Shown here piece after piece: positions 1 to 7,731 of a DNA stretch of 44,315 nt (positions within the stretch are counted from its first letter, which is position 1; each line of letters opens with the position of its first letter). The notes under the pieces are model-generated. The model searched no databases. It had not been told where the DNA came from and saw only the letters and a program-made list of their open reading frames with translations. The DNA comes from Paludibacter sp. (GTDB lineage: Bacteria > Bacteroidota > Bacteroidia > Bacteroidales > Paludibacteraceae), in NCBI GenBank assembly GCA_010365115.1, contig JAAFGX010000026.1, positions 1 through 44,315 of the forward strand, written 5' to 3'. The position numbers were made by a program, and so were the translations under genes.

Positions 1-170
1 ATATTCAACATGTCCATTAATACTCGTATCGGAAATGATTAAAAATCAATAATGAAAGGGGTTTTAGAGTGCGCTCTAAACGCCTATACCAATTGATTTA
101 TTTCTTAAATCCCAATGTTGATTTCAGATGGTATAAGTGTGACAAACGAGTGAATATTGTATGAAAAGGT
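1..170. other. Left-edge stretch without a recognised gene
   Basis: No coding frame or RNA gene was recognised. The one clear structure is an inverted repeat at 63-80, with arms TTTAGAG and CTCTAAA around TGCG. It has no following T-run, so I do not call it a terminator. Confidence 0.4.
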
Positions 171-210
171 AAAAAAATTCTCAATCTCTCATTTTGAGTA
201 GATTGAGAAT
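171..210 (-). terminator. Intrinsic terminator of the tRNA-Arg gene
   Basis: On the minus strand, just past the 3' end of the tRNA, an 11-bp stem (200-210 with 177-187) closes a loop that itself contains a CTCA/TGAG stem. It is followed by a run of T (complement of the A-run 171-177). This is a textbook Rho-independent terminator and implies that the tRNA is a single-gene unit. Confidence 0.85.
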
Positions 211-218
211 TTACGATG

Positions 219-292
219 TGACCCCGGCGGGATTCTAACCCGCGACCTTCAGAACCGGAATCTGACGCTCTATACAGCTGAGCTACGGAGCC
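219..292 (-). tRNA. tRNA-Arg (anticodon CCG)
   Basis: The 74-nt cloverleaf folds fully: acceptor GGCTCCG/CGGGGTC, D stem GCTC/GAGC, anticodon stem TCAGA/TCTGA with loop TTCCGGT (anticodon CCG, reading CGG), T stem GCGGG/CCCGC, discriminator A. CCA is not encoded. A20, an arginine identity base in many bacteria, is present. Two normally invariant bases are changed together: G19 to T and C56 to A (T-loop TTAGAAT instead of TTCGAAT), which would swap the tertiary G19-C56 pair for U19-A56. The gene has its own promoter and terminator. Confidence 0.95.
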
Positions 293-306
293 ATTTTTAA
301 GAACTG

Positions 307-314
307 CAAAGTTA
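307..314 (-). promoter_or_regulatory. Promoter -7 box of tRNA-Arg
   Basis: TAACTTTG on the minus strand matches the Bacteroidetes -7 consensus TAnnTTTG and ends 15 bp before the tRNA 5' end, the right distance for a short leader. No convincing -33 element is visible. Confidence 0.6.
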
Positions 315-365
315 GCAAATAATTCCTATCTGTGAAAGGTGTTGTTGAAATATTGAGTGGACAAA

Positions 366-1316
366 CTATTCCAATACTTCGTTATCGTGCATTTCCTTCA
401 TAAAAGTCACGAAATCGTTTTTGTGATCGGAATCCATCCATTCCAGACTTCGACGAGGATGGGCGTTCAAAGCCCCGGAAATCAAATACGGAATGTGATA
501 ACCCCAGTCAATTTGGCTTTGCATTGGATGAACAAAATCCTGAATAACCTGCAACAAAGGCAACAAACGGTATTTTGGATTTTTCAAAAATGCAATTAAA
601 ATTTCAATTGGACAATTTCCAGCACCTCGTCCAAGGCCCATCAAAGTTGCATCAAGCATGGTGCAACCTTCCATAATGGATGTATAAGTATTCGACATAG
701 CCATTTGCATATTATTATGAGCATGTATTCCTATTTCTTTTCCAGGCAATGCAGCCGTATATTTCCGCACCAAATGCTGAATTGATTCCACGTACATGCT
801 ACCAAAACTATCCACAGCATAAAATACTTTCACACGCGATTTTGCAATGTCTTTCAATGCTTCGTCCAGTTCAAGTTCACCAACAGTAGAAACTGCCATT
901 AAATTAATACATGTTTCGTACCCTTTGTCCATACAATGGTGTGCCAATGCAATGGCTTTGTCAACCTGATGAACGTAACATGCCACACGAATCATATCTA
1001 ATGCACTTTCGTTAGCCATTGGGATATCGTCCAAATCGATGCGACCAATATCAGCCATAGCCGAAAGTTTGAGGTTAGTTTCGTTTTTGCCTACTATTCG
1101 TTCCAAGTCTTTTTGATGACAAAATTTCCATGGTCCCATTTCTTTACGGCTGAAGGCCTTTTCGCTGCTCAAATAACCGATTTCCATATAATCGATGCCA
1201 GCTTCAACGCAGGCGTTATAAACTCCACGAACGAAATCGTCCGAAAACTGCCATTTATTCATCAAACCACCGTCTCGTACGGTGCAATCCATTACTTTAA
1301 TTTCTTGTTTGTACAT
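366..1316 (-). CDS. Aldolase catalytic domain protein (DRE-TIM / HMGL-like)
   Basis: 316 residues. The N-terminal motif DCTVRDGG is the D-x-T-x-R-D signature of the DRE-TIM metallolyase superfamily (HMG-CoA lyase, isopropylmalate synthase, 4-hydroxy-2-oxovalerate aldolase). IGIHAHNNMQMA supplies the two metal-binding histidines late in the barrel, and GLGRGAGN is the usual glycine-rich loop. The substrate cannot be read from the sequence. A GTG 27 nt further upstream is also open, but it lies inside a 14-nt tandem duplication, so I chose the ATG at 1316. The next gene on this strand is a chorismate mutase 95 nt upstream, so cotranscription is possible. Confidence 0.8.
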   Translation of the reverse strand: MYKQEIKVMDCTVRDGGLMNKWQFSDDFVRGVYNACVEAGIDYMEIGYLSSEKAFSRKEMGPWKFCHQKDLERIVGKNETNLKLSAMADIGRIDLDDIPMANESALDMIRVACYVHQVDKAIALAHHCMDKGYETCINLMAVSTVGELELDEALKDIAKSRVKVFYAVDSFGSMYVESIQHLVRKYTAALPGKEIGIHAHNNMQMAMSNTYTSIMEGCTMLDATLMGLGRGAGNCPIEILIAFLKNPKYRLLPLLQVIQDFVHPMQSQIDWGYHIPYLISGALNAHPRRSLEWMDSDHKNDFVTFMKEMHDNEVLE

Positions 1317-1330
1317 TTTCTGAAGTCGAC

Positions 1331-1356
1331 AGTCAACGGTCACCAGTCAACGGTCA
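1331..1356. repeat. Two-copy direct repeat at the aldolase start
   Basis: AGTCAACGGTCA occurs at 1331-1342 and 1345-1356, a period of 14. It sits directly upstream of the chosen aldolase start and belongs to the gene-border microrepeats seen repeatedly in this window. Confidence 0.8.
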
Positions 1357-1411
1357 TTTTTTTATGTTGTTTTAATTTATGCTAATCTTATCGAATCATA
1401 TAAATTGAGAA

Positions 1412-1723
1412 TCAAACATCTATGCGTCCACTCAATATCTCCAATTCTTTTCCGATATTATGATCGACCAGAAAACGGTAAATCTGTTCAAAAGTTTCTT
1501 TGTCCAATCCATGTGCTTCTGCCCATTCACCACGGTCTTTGATTACCTGATTTTTTCTGCCCTGAGCCACCACACTTTTCACATCTGATTTGTATTTCAC
1601 TATTTCACTAACATATTGAAAGCGTTTGGCGAATAGTGCAATAATTTCTTTGTCGATAATATCAATTTGTGCACGAATCTCTTCTTTGCTTGTGCATTTG
1701 GAGGCAATTTTCAGTAATTCCAA
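1412..1723 (-). CDS. AroQ-fold chorismate mutase (possibly PchB-like)
   Basis: 103 residues, all helical. The motifs EEIRAQIDIIDKEI, KRFQYVSEIVKYK and RKNQVIKDR fit the AroQ chorismate mutase family, which converts chorismate to prephenate. The segment GEWAEAHGLD followed by a helix resembles isochorismate pyruvate lyase PchB as I remember it, so lyase activity is an alternative. The only possible start is TTG at 1723: an in-frame stop lies 12 nt upstream and there is no internal Met. A consensus promoter precedes it. The C-terminal tail ends in a short polar segment. Confidence 0.75.
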   Translation of the reverse strand: MELLKIASKCTSKEEIRAQIDIIDKEIIALFAKRFQYVSEIVKYKSDVKSVVAQGRKNQVIKDRGEWAEAHGLDKETFEQIYRFLVDHNIGKELEILSGRIDV

Positions 1724-1756
1724 GGCGAAATATTATTTGCAGGTTTTAAAATTACA

Positions 1757-1787
1757 CAAAAGTAATTATTTTTGTTCTATATTCAAA
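1757..1787 (-). promoter_or_regulatory. Promoter of the chorismate mutase gene
   Basis: On the minus strand TTTG (1784-1787), 19 bp spacing, then TACTTTTG (1757-1764). This is the best match to the full Bacteroidetes consensus TTTG-N19-TAnnTTTG in the window. It supports the TTG start at 1723. Confidence 0.7.
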
Positions 1788-1858
1788 GAATACAACCTCA
1801 TTTTCTATCAAATTAAAACACAATGAATAAACATACGAAAATAAAAAAAACTATTTAT

Positions 1859-1893
1859 AAAAAGAACCGAACGTTTGGCGTTCGGTTCTTTTT
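1859..1893 (-). terminator. Terminator after cysI
   Basis: A near-perfect stem of about 15 bp (1859-1873 with 1879-1893, core AGAACCGAACG) with a 5-nt loop and T-rich flank lies just downstream of the cysI stop. The flanks are A/T on both sides, so it may also act on transcription from the other strand. Confidence 0.85.
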
Positions 1894-1917
1894 ATGTTAT
1901 CTGCATTTTTATCTCCT

Positions 1918-3633
1918 TTATTTCTTTTGAAATTTCTTTATATTACTATGGAAATCAACACCTTCGTTAGTGGAGTTTACATATTCTTTACGCACTGCAA
2001 AGTCTCCGAATCGTTCACCATCATTTCTATTGGTTGCAAAATCTTTTAAAATGGGTTTAATCGCTGCCAGAATTTCGTCTTCGTTAAGTAATTCGGCATA
2101 AAGCTTATTGAGGCGATCGCCCGTAAATCCGGCACCCAAATACAAATTATACTTGCCGGGCGATTTTCCAACCAATCCAATCTCGCCTAGGTAAGGACGA
2201 GCACAACCGTTAGGACAACCGGTCATGCGAAGAATAATGTTTTCTTCTTCCAATTCAAGCGTTCTAAGTTCTTGTTCAATTTTATCAATTAGTGAAGGTA
2301 GATATCGTTCAGCTTCTGCAAAAGCCATTCCACACAATGGCAAGGCAACACAAGCCAAACTATTGCGGCGTAAACCACCGATACTTTTGTTTAAATTCCA
2401 TTTTTCGAGTAGTTTATCAATCTTTTCCTTATCTGCTTCATTTACATCGCCAATTACCAGATTTTGATTACCGGTAAGGATAAAACTCCCACTATGATTT
2501 TTTGCAATATCATTTAATGCCAATTTAAGTTGTAGTTTTTCATCGTTTTTTACTTTTCCGCCCTCAACAAAAAGTGTAAAATACCATTTCCCGTTATAAC
2601 CTTTTTTCCACCCAAAACTATCGCCGTTACTATCGAAATGGTAGGGTTTAACAGGTTGTAATTTATCGCCCAATATTTCTTTAATAGCTGTCTTGAATAC
2701 ATTCAATCCTAACCGGTCAATTGTGTATTTAAGTCGGGCATTTTTCCTGTCGGAACGATTACCGTTTTCTCGCTGCCATATCATTATGGCTTTTGCAGCT
2801 TCGAGTGTGTTCTCGGGGGTCACAAATCCAATCAAATCGGCCAAGCGTGGATAAGTGGTTTCAATGCCAAAAGTCATGCCCATGCCACCACCCGCTAAGA
2901 TATTGTAACCTATAAGTTTACCTTTTTCGGCAATGGCAATAAAACCTAAGTCGTTAGCATACACATCTACATCGTTGCGAGGAGGAATGGCTACCGCAAT
3001 TTTAAATTTACGGGGCAAATAGGTTTTACCGTAAAGCGGTTCAAAATCTTCTTTCTTTTCGCCGCCCGCCACCAAGTCATCGCCCACCCAAATTTCATGA
3101 TAAGCAGTAGTTTGGGGCGTTAAACCAGTATGCAGATTAAGTGCGTCTTTATAAACAAGTTGATGAATCTCTGTTTCCCACGGATTGGCCGAAGTCATTA
3201 CATTACGGTTTACATCACCACAAGCAGCCAGCGTATCCAGTAAGGTTTGGTTGATACCTTTAATGGTAGCTTTAAGCTTTCGTTTAACCACACCATGCAG
3301 TTCAAAAGCCTGACGAGTTGTCAGTTTTATGGTTGGATTTCCATACGTATCGGCCAGTTTATCAATATCTAACCATTGTTGCGCAGTAACAATTCCACCC
3401 GGAACCCGTACACGAATAAGGAAACTATAAAGCGGTTCCAGTTTTTGTTTACGACGTTCATCATCTAGGTCGCGGTCTTGTTGTTGGTATGCGCCGTGAA
3501 GTTTAATCAGTTGCTGATCATCCTCGCTTATACTTGCAGTAATTTGGTCGTTTAGACCTTCGCGAATTGTTCCACGGAGGTAGTTGCTATCTGTTTTGAT
3601 ACGTTCTACTTCGGATAATTTTTGGTTGTTCAT
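1918..3633 (-). CDS. cysI: Sulfite reductase hemoprotein beta subunit
   Basis: 571 residues, the usual CysI length. It reduces sulfite to sulfide with six electrons at a siroheme bridged to a [4Fe-4S] cluster. The cluster ligands are visible as C428/C434 (ACVALPLC) and C473/C477 (GCPNGC). RVRVPGG, TTRQAFELHG and NRNVMTSANPW are typical of the two ferredoxin-like and siroheme-binding halves. It lies 240 nt downstream of cysJ on the same strand with no promoter visible between them, so it is probably read from the cysJ promoter. It is the consumer of the siroheme made by the genes at 6241-12594. Confidence 0.95.
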   Translation of the reverse strand: MNNQKLSEVERIKTDSNYLRGTIREGLNDQITASISEDDQQLIKLHGAYQQQDRDLDDERRKQKLEPLYSFLIRVRVPGGIVTAQQWLDIDKLADTYGNPTIKLTTRQAFELHGVVKRKLKATIKGINQTLLDTLAACGDVNRNVMTSANPWETEIHQLVYKDALNLHTGLTPQTTAYHEIWVGDDLVAGGEKKEDFEPLYGKTYLPRKFKIAVAIPPRNDVDVYANDLGFIAIAEKGKLIGYNILAGGGMGMTFGIETTYPRLADLIGFVTPENTLEAAKAIMIWQRENGNRSDRKNARLKYTIDRLGLNVFKTAIKEILGDKLQPVKPYHFDSNGDSFGWKKGYNGKWYFTLFVEGGKVKNDEKLQLKLALNDIAKNHSGSFILTGNQNLVIGDVNEADKEKIDKLLEKWNLNKSIGGLRRNSLACVALPLCGMAFAEAERYLPSLIDKIEQELRTLELEEENIILRMTGCPNGCARPYLGEIGLVGKSPGKYNLYLGAGFTGDRLNKLYAELLNEDEILAAIKPILKDFATNRNDGERFGDFAVRKEYVNSTNEGVDFHSNIKKFQKK

Positions 3634-3747
3634 ATATAAATAGTTTAACCCTTAAATTCCACTACTGGGAACTTTTTAAGAGTTGTAAAATGAATTTGTT
3701 ATGTCAATACTATTTTGATACTTAAATTGTAAAGCGCTAATCACCGT

Positions 3748-3769
3748 ACAACCGCTTTAAGCGGTTTGT
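3748..3769 (-). other. Hairpin in the cysJ-cysI intercistronic gap
   Basis: AACCGC and GCGGTT (3750-3755, 3761-3766) form a stem with a 5-nt loop in the 240-nt gap between cysJ and cysI. No T-run follows on either strand. It may be an mRNA processing or stability element; I cannot tell. I found no TAnnTTTG box for cysI in this gap. Confidence 0.45.
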
Positions 3770-3873
3770 CGGATTCTAACTGATAATTTCTACTTAACAC
3801 AACACTAGTTGTCTAAATGTATGTATGTTTTAATTAGAATTTGTGGTTATCTTCGGGAAAATAGTTTCTGAAT

Positions 3874-5700
3874 TTAATATACATCTGTCTGATAACGTCG
3901 TTTTTGCTGTAAATCCAGTAAATATTCTTCTGAAGCTTCATTGCTCAAACCTCCATATTTCCCCACCACGTCCAAAAGCGAAGCGTGAACATCATGCGCC
4001 ATTTTTTTCATATCGCCGCAAACATAGAAATGTGCGCCATTTTCCAACCAATCATAAAGCCGTTTCCCGTGTTTATGAATTCGGTTTTGAACATACACCC
4101 TTTCTTTCGTGTCACGCGAAAAAGCTACATCCATATGAGTTAGCGAACCTTCTCGCAAATGACGTTGCCATTCAAGTTGATAAAGAAATTCGCTTTCGGA
4201 ATGACGATTGCCAAAAATGAGCCAACTGTTTCCTCTTTTTTCGTTCATTTCCCTATGTTGTACAAAAGCTCGGTATGGCGCAATGCCTGTACCCGCCCCT
4301 ACCATTATTATTGGAGTTTCTGGATTTTCGGGAAGTCTGAAATTATTGTTTTTTTCAACAAAAACTGGGGCACTTTCGTTTTCTTCGGTTCTTTCCGACA
4401 AAAATACTGAACACAGTCCGGTTTTGTCCCGTTCGCCATTTTTATACTTTACTACACCTACCGTCAAATGAACCTCATCGGGATAAGCCAATGGACTGGA
4501 GGAAATGGAATACAACCGCGGTTGAATAGGCCGTAACAAGGAAACAAATTGATTTACAGACAATTTTTCGGGAAAAGCGGTAAACATATCTACTAAATCC
4601 TTGCCATGAACAAACTCTTTCACCAAGTCGCGGGAGGTAAGTATTTGCTTTATTTTATCATTATCGGTGAGTTTCACAAACCGATTCAGTACGTCCGGAG
4701 TTAATTGTGTAAGTTCATAGTTATGAAAAAGAGCATCGTGCAATGTTGAAGTCCCATTTTCACTTGTCACACTATCTGACGGAGAAAGGTTTACCGTTTT
4801 TATTAAACTATCCACCAACTCGGGTGGATTGGTTGCAAAAACTCCAATGGAATCGCCTGGCTCATAAGTTAAACCCGAATTTTCCAGCGAGAACTCCACA
4901 TGCAATGTTTGGCGTTTGCTGCTTCTACCATGCAAAAAACTTTTTTCGAGAACTTGCGCCCTAAATGGGTTTGTTTTACCGTAAGTAGATTCATCCTTAT
5001 CCACCATTAACACACTGGAAGCAATCGAAGATGTAACCCCGCCTTCACCATTTTTCACAACATTCAAAGCATCGGCAATCCATTGAAATGCCTGTACACG
5101 AAAATTCACATCGCAATCTACTCGCTGAAGAATACTTTTTGCGCCTAATTCCAGAAGTCGATTTTCAATCTCAATGCCCGTCTGACAGAAATTCAGATAA
5201 GAACTATCGCCCAATGCCAAAATTGAATGATTAATATTTTCCAGACGTGGAGCTCGATTACTAAAAAGAAAATCGTAAAAATTTCGTGCTTGAAACGGTG
5301 GTTCTCCTTCGCCATGGGTACTTACGATGATCAATAAATTTGTTTCACCTTTAAGGTCATTATTTTTATAATTCTCCATACTTTTCAGCTTGACATCGAA
5401 TCCTGCATCTGTTGCATTTTTAAATGCTTGTTTGGCAATTCCCTCGCCATTCCCAGTTCGGGAACCGTATAGTATGGTCAAGGATTTTCCCTTTTCAATG
5501 GGTTTTGTATCTGCGGAAGGGTCAAATGAATATGTTTTGTGTGAATTTTCGGAGATGGTGGCAAGCTTTAAACCCTGAGCCGAAAGTCCTGTAAAATAAC
5601 CAGATATCCAATTGAGTTGTTCCGGCGATAACGACTTTGATAATTCGGTAAGTAAATTTAATTGTTCGGCCGACAAGGGAAGATAGTTATTTTTTTCCAT
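3874..5700 (-). CDS. cysJ: Sulfite reductase flavoprotein alpha subunit
   Basis: 608 residues. It passes electrons from NADPH through FAD and FMN to CysI. Order: a short N-terminal helical segment, a flavodoxin/FMN domain at about 73-215 (GSRTGNGEG, STHGEGEPP, LGDSSY), a connecting and FAD domain with RLYSISSS at 395-402, and an NADP-binding domain with GAGTGIAPYRAF at 468-479 and YVCGDMKKMAHDV. It ends in an aromatic residue, as in cytochrome P450 reductase-type diflavin enzymes. It is the first gene of the cysJ-cysI unit and is driven by the dyad-controlled promoter at 5725-5795. Confidence 0.95.
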   Translation of the reverse strand: MEKNNYLPLSAEQLNLLTELSKSLSPEQLNWISGYFTGLSAQGLKLATISENSHKTYSFDPSADTKPIEKGKSLTILYGSRTGNGEGIAKQAFKNATDAGFDVKLKSMENYKNNDLKGETNLLIIVSTHGEGEPPFQARNFYDFLFSNRAPRLENINHSILALGDSSYLNFCQTGIEIENRLLELGAKSILQRVDCDVNFRVQAFQWIADALNVVKNGEGGVTSSIASSVLMVDKDESTYGKTNPFRAQVLEKSFLHGRSSKRQTLHVEFSLENSGLTYEPGDSIGVFATNPPELVDSLIKTVNLSPSDSVTSENGTSTLHDALFHNYELTQLTPDVLNRFVKLTDNDKIKQILTSRDLVKEFVHGKDLVDMFTAFPEKLSVNQFVSLLRPIQPRLYSISSSPLAYPDEVHLTVGVVKYKNGERDKTGLCSVFLSERTEENESAPVFVEKNNNFRLPENPETPIIMVGAGTGIAPYRAFVQHREMNEKRGNSWLIFGNRHSESEFLYQLEWQRHLREGSLTHMDVAFSRDTKERVYVQNRIHKHGKRLYDWLENGAHFYVCGDMKKMAHDVHASLLDVVGKYGGLSNEASEEYLLDLQQKRRYQTDVY

Positions 5701-5724
5701 TCTAAGTTTCTAATTATTGTCTTG

Positions 5725-5772
5725 CAAAAGTATACTATGCTTCAAGTTATCACAATACCGCTATTATTGTAA
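5725..5772 (-). promoter_or_regulatory. cysJ promoter with proximal dyad O2
   Basis: Minus strand: -7 box TACTTTTG (5725-5732), then 22 bp that begin with TGTG at the -33 position, then the imperfect dyad TTACA-N8-GGTAT (5755-5772). The dyad centre is 35 bp from the -7 centre. The stronger dyad O1 (5778-5795) is centred 58 bp away. The same layout occurs at three other promoters of the sulfate and siroheme genes. Confidence 0.75.
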
Positions 5773-5777
5773 TTTAC

Positions 5778-5795
5778 ATACCATAATTAAGGTAT
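5778..5795. promoter_or_regulatory. Shared operator O1 (ATACC-N8-GGTAT)
   Basis: A perfect 5-bp inverted repeat with an 8-bp spacer, midway between the divergent cysJ and DUF2061 genes. Its centre (5786.5) is 58 bp from the -7 box of each promoter, so one regulator could serve both directions. Matching dyads occur at 7632-7649 and 12748-12765. Confidence 0.75.
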
Positions 5796-5800
5796 ATAAA

Positions 5801-5848
5801 ATCACTTAACAGAGGGATTTTGAAAATGATTGGAAATGCTGAATTTTG
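5801..5848 (+). promoter_or_regulatory. Promoter of the DUF2061-cysG-hemA unit with dyad O2
   Basis: The weak dyad ATCAC-N8-GGGAT (5801-5818) is followed at once by TTTG, an 18-bp spacer and the -7 box GAATTTTG (5841-5848, one mismatch to TAnnTTTG). O2 is centred 35 bp and the shared O1 58 bp upstream of the -7 box. The dyad is imperfect; the spacing is what makes it convincing. Confidence 0.65.
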
Positions 5849-5883
5849 CATTTTCAAATCTATTAATTTAAATCAGTACAAGA

Positions 5884-6132
5884 ATGAGTAAAAAAATCTA
5901 TACGGGAGAAAAGAATTATCGAAGCATAATTAAAGCTGCATCATGGCGAGTAATTGGAACTATTGACACCATAGCCATATCGTTTATTATTACAGGAAAT
6001 ATAAAATTCGCAGTGTCTATTGGAGGAGTGGAACTATTTACCAAAATGTTTCTATACTATCTTCATGAACGAGGTTGGAATAAAATATCTTTTGGGAAAA
6101 TTGAACAGAAACCTAATGATTATCAAATTTAA
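5884..6132 (+). CDS. DUF2061 family small membrane protein
   Basis: 82 residues. It matches DUF2061: RSIIKAASWRVIGTIDT, a membrane segment at about 27-44, a second hydrophobic stretch at about 44-60, then the family ending YYLHERGWNKI. The biochemical role is unknown. DUF2061 genes are known to occur beside sulfate assimilation genes, and here the gene shares an operator with cysJ, so a membrane role tied to sulfate metabolism is inferred. It is followed after 108 nt by the siroheme gene, with no clear promoter between. Confidence 0.85.
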   Translation: MSKKIYTGEKNYRSIIKAASWRVIGTIDTIAISFIITGNIKFAVSIGGVELFTKMFLYYLHERGWNKISFGKIEQKPNDYQI

Positions 6133-6240
6133 ATGTTGTCTAAACCCTTTAGGAGAATTAGAATGGCAATTTCATTTTTTAATACTATAATTAACAAATA
6201 AAACTAAAATAGTTCCTTTTTTTTGGGGCTAGTGTAACTT

Positions 6241-6717
6241 ATGACAAAAGCAGATCTACAATTTCTACCCATTTCGATAAACGTCACCAATAAAAAGATT
6301 TTAATGGTAGGCGGTGGAAAAATAGCCACCCATAAAGCTACTATTATGAAACGGTTTGTGGATAACGTTACAGTTCTTGCACCCGAAATCTCTCCCGAAA
6401 TTGAAGCATTGGGCTATACTTTGATATGTAAAGAGTACGAAGCAAGTGATTTGGAAGGCTTTTTCTTAGTATATGTTGTTACCGACAATCATGAGCTGAA
6501 CCGCCAAGTGAAACTTGATGCCGAAGCACGGGGAATTTTAACCAGCGTTTGCGATGCTCCATTGCTGTGCGACTTTGTTTCGCCAGCTATTCACAAAGAA
6601 GGTCATATCACAGTTTCAGTGGGCTCAAACGCACAAAACGTGTATCAATCAGTTGATATACGCAATCAGATTACAGAATTATTCGAAAATGGTACACTAC
6701 AAATCCGTCAACTTTAA
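6241..6717 (+). CDS. Precorrin-2 dehydrogenase / siroheme synthase N-terminal domain protein
   Basis: 158 residues, related to the N-terminal half of CysG and to Met8p. VGGGKIATHKA (23-33) is the NAD-binding loop. D105 in SVCDAPLLCDF corresponds to the catalytic Asp of CysG/Met8p, which oxidises precorrin-2 to sirohydrochlorin and may also insert iron. The family is usually about 200 residues or more; here the C-terminal helical dimerisation part is cut short. The final 29 nt overlap hemA, so the two are translationally coupled. No separate chelatase is seen, so this protein may perform both steps. Confidence 0.85.
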   Translation: MTKADLQFLPISINVTNKKILMVGGGKIATHKATIMKRFVDNVTVLAPEISPEIEALGYTLICKEYEASDLEGFFLVYVVTDNHELNRQVKLDAEARGILTSVCDAPLLCDFVSPAIHKEGHITVSVGSNAQNVYQSVDIRNQITELFENGTLQIRQL

Positions 6718-7597
6718 ACAATTCTGCCTGACAGAGCGCGAAGCATTTTTGCAGACGCTCATAGCTGTAGAAGCTGAACCCCAAGTGCTGCTGCAAACTT
6801 GTAGCCGTGTGGAACAATATTCTGGGAAAGGCAAAGTGGATGAAGAAGTGGCGCGCTATCTTTTTCGATTGGTATCTGGTTTGGAGTCGTCGTTTATAGG
6901 CGAAACAGCCATTCAGGGACAAGTAAAAAAGGCTTATCAGGAAGCAGCCTGCCGTTTTCAACTTTCAGCTTCGTTGCATAAATTATTTCAAACGGCATTG
7001 CGGGTTGGTAAACGTGTGCGAACTGAATCGGGCATTTCGAAAGGTGCCATGTCGCACAGTCAGGCTACCATTGAGATTTTACAGAAAGAAAATATAGACT
7101 TATCTACATCAATTATCAGCATTATAGGCGCCAATAAACTGAATGAAGACATTATTCGGTTTTTACAATCTAAAGGTGCTTATTCCCTTTTTCTGAGTAA
7201 CCGGAGTTACGATAAAGCGGAGGAATTGGCCAATAAATTCGCATGTAGCTCATTCCGATTGGTTGATAAACGCGAGTTCTTTTCGTTCAGCGATGTGCTT
7301 ATTTCAGCCACTTCTGCGCCACACCTTATTGTAAAGTCAGAACATATTGACCCCGACAAAAAAATATTAATTCTTGACCTTGCTTTCCCGCGCGATGTAG
7401 ATGTAAATATTGGTCTTTTACCCAACGTTACACTTTATAATTTGGAAGATATTAAAGTTCAGGTGAGTGAAAACATTGAAGCAAGAAATAAAAAAGTGGA
7501 ACTGGCCATGCAAATTATTGACGAAGAAGTAGCGCTTTTTTGTGCCAAAATAAATAAGATGCAGCCCAAGATGGGTGAGTTCCAAGTTGCCCTGTAA
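6689..7597 (+). CDS. hemA: Glutamyl-tRNA reductase, compact form
   Basis: 302 residues against about 420 in the usual enzyme. It reduces Glu-tRNA to glutamate-1-semialdehyde. Visible: the catalytic cysteine C38 in QTCSRVEQY (usual TCNRxE), RLVSGLESSFIGE and GQVKKAY (usual VASGLDSxxxGE, QVKxA), KRVRTESGI, a dehydrogenase domain from about 140 with a degenerate nucleotide loop (IIGANK), and DLAFPRDV. The chain ends on the spinal helix, so the C-terminal dimerisation domain is missing; about 20-25 residues are also missing between the Cys motif and VSGL, where E. coli has His99. An upstream in-frame Met (6554) is rejected because those residues are antisense-like and overlap the preceding gene. 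Confidence 0.85.
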   Translation: MVHYKSVNFKQFCLTEREAFLQTLIAVEAEPQVLLQTCSRVEQYSGKGKVDEEVARYLFRLVSGLESSFIGETAIQGQVKKAYQEAACRFQLSASLHKLFQTALRVGKRVRTESGISKGAMSHSQATIEILQKENIDLSTSIISIIGANKLNEDIIRFLQSKGAYSLFLSNRSYDKAEELANKFACSSFRLVDKREFFSFSDVLISATSAPHLIVKSEHIDPDKKILILDLAFPRDVDVNIGLLPNVTLYNLEDIKVQVSENIEARNKKVELAMQIIDEEVALFCAKINKMQPKMGEFQVAL

Positions 7598-7631
7598 GTT
7601 TGGGATGGTGGAATTCCAACACACGAAAAGC

Positions 7632-7701
7632 ATACCGCTTTTGAGGTATAAATTTACCCTATTAAAGCGATTGTGCAGATGAACAGAAATGTAGAATTTT
7701 G
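7632..7701 (+). promoter_or_regulatory. Promoter and operators of the hydrolase-hemCD-hemB-hemL operon
   Basis: O1 is ATACC-N8-GGTAT (7632-7649), perfect. O2 is TTACC-N8-GCGAT (7654-7671), its second arm weak. TGTG follows at 7672, then 18 bp, then the -7 box GAATTTTG (7694-7701), identical to that of the DUF2061 promoter. O1 and O2 centres are 57 and 35 bp upstream of the -7 centre, as at the cysD promoter. Confidence 0.7.
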
Positions 7702-7731
7702 TATCGTAATTTTACTACAATTTTAAACGAT

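Noticed and set aside
96..134. ATACC and GGTAT half-sites near the left edge as another regulon operator
   Set aside because: The half-sites are about 30 nt apart instead of 8, with no -7 box at the right distance.
6554..6688. Upstream extension of hemA by 45 residues
   Set aside because: The extra residues lie within the preceding siroheme gene in another frame and do not resemble a glutamyl-tRNA reductase; the ATG at 6689 fits better.
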